Made by a program: the position numbers and the translations under genes. Under the pieces are notes generated by a model, which did not search any database, had not been told where the DNA came from, and saw nothing but the letters and a program-made list of their open reading frames with translations. This document shows, in pieces, positions 1 to 7,306 of a stretch of DNA of 7,306 nt. The stretch is from Accumulibacter sp. (GTDB lineage Bacteria > Pseudomonadota > Gammaproteobacteria > Burkholderiales > Rhodocyclaceae), in contig JAISQQ010000205.1 in assembly GCA_031274075.1 (NCBI GenBank), positions 1-7,306 on the forward strand, given 5' to 3'. Numbering within the stretch: position 1 is the stretch's first letter; each line of letters begins with the position of its first letter.

Positions 1-3221
<3,221 letters not shown>

Positions 3222-3240
3222 GCGCGATCGGCGAATGAAA

Positions 3241-3285
3241 CGGCCTGGCCCGGTACTGTGACGGCAGTCCCGGGTGGCTTGGCCG
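3241..3285 (+). promoter_or_regulatory. Imperfect hairpin in the rpoB-rpoC spacer
   Basis: An inner stem pairs CCCGG (3249-3253) with CCGGG (3270-3274), then ACTG (3255-3258) with CAGT (3265-3268), with one T/C mismatch between the two blocks and a TGACGG loop. An outer stem pairs CGGCC (3241-3245) with GGCCG (3281-3285) across an asymmetric internal loop. No T-run follows, so it is not a standard intrinsic terminator. It could be an RNase processing site, a pause or attenuation element, or a spacer fold without function. The pairing is seen in the sequence; the role is not known. Confidence 0.5.
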
Positions 3286-3315
3286 GGGCTTGAGGAAATG
3301 GGGTTCTCCCCGAAC

Positions 3316-3319
3316 GGAG
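3316..3319 (+). promoter_or_regulatory. Ribosome binding site of rpoC
   Basis: GGAG lies 7 bases upstream of the ATG at 3327, a standard Shine-Dalgarno spacing, and this decides the rpoC start. The same four bases can pair with CTCC at 3306-3309 in a small 4-bp hairpin with a CCGAAC loop, which could slightly mask the site. No promoter-like -35/-10 pair is evident in the spacer, consistent with transcription reading through from rpoB. Confidence 0.85.
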
Positions 3320-3326
3320 CGTAAGT

Positions 3327-7306
<3,980 letters not shown>

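Noticed and set aside
3235..3261. Mini-ORF MKRPGPVL starting 13 bases after the rpoB stop, with its TGA in the loop of the spacer hairpin
   Set aside because: There is no convincing ribosome binding site, the peptide has no regulatory codon run, and an 8-codon ORF in this spacer is expected by chance. The position of its stop in the loop is noted only as a coincidence.
3303..3319. Alternative small stems GTTC/GAAC (3303-3306 with 3312-3315) and CTCC/GGAG (3306-3309 with 3316-3319) before rpoC, as a possible regulatory switch
   Set aside because: Each is only four base pairs, and pairings of this size are expected by chance in GC-rich spacers. There is no sign of a ligand-binding fold.

Overview
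The window holds the 3' three quarters of rpoB and the 5' ~95% of rpoC, in the usual bacterial rpoBC order on the + strand. They encode the beta and beta' subunits of RNA polymerase. Both genes run off the window: rpoB lacks roughly its first 350 codons, and rpoC lacks about the last 75-80. No tRNA, mobile element, CRISPR array or other gene is visible. The large ORFs on the minus strand are codon-bias shadows of rpoC.

The organism is a Gram-negative proteobacterium, most likely a betaproteobacterium. A Rhodocyclales- or Nitrosomonadales-like member is my best guess. The reasons are high GC with strongly G/C-ending codons, the proteobacterial inserts in beta (SI2) and in the beta' trigger loop (SI3), and beta-type local wording such as DQTNPLSE in the rifampicin pocket and the IDIDLERY C-terminus. 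This placement comes from remembered family sequences, not a tree.

Layout: 1-3221 is rpoB (partial). 3222-3326 is a 105-bp spacer with a strong imperfect hairpin and the rpoC ribosome binding site. 3327-7306 is rpoC (partial), open throughout in my codon-by-codon reading. The two subunits form the catalytic cleft: beta supplies the rifampicin pocket and the NTP-contacting lysines, and beta' supplies the Mg-binding NADFDGD loop, bridge helix, trigger loop and two zinc sites. All of these look intact, and the beta' landmarks fall at the same residue numbers as in E. coli as far as the start of SI3.

Most of the window is ordinary core machinery. The exception is an in-frame insertion of about 71 residues in the beta lobe (about 195-410), absent from E. 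coli RpoB. Its sequence pattern resembles the C-terminal domain of ribosomal protein L7/L12, whose gene rplL normally lies just upstream of rpoB. I see no separate new system here; this insertion is the one feature that deserves follow-up.
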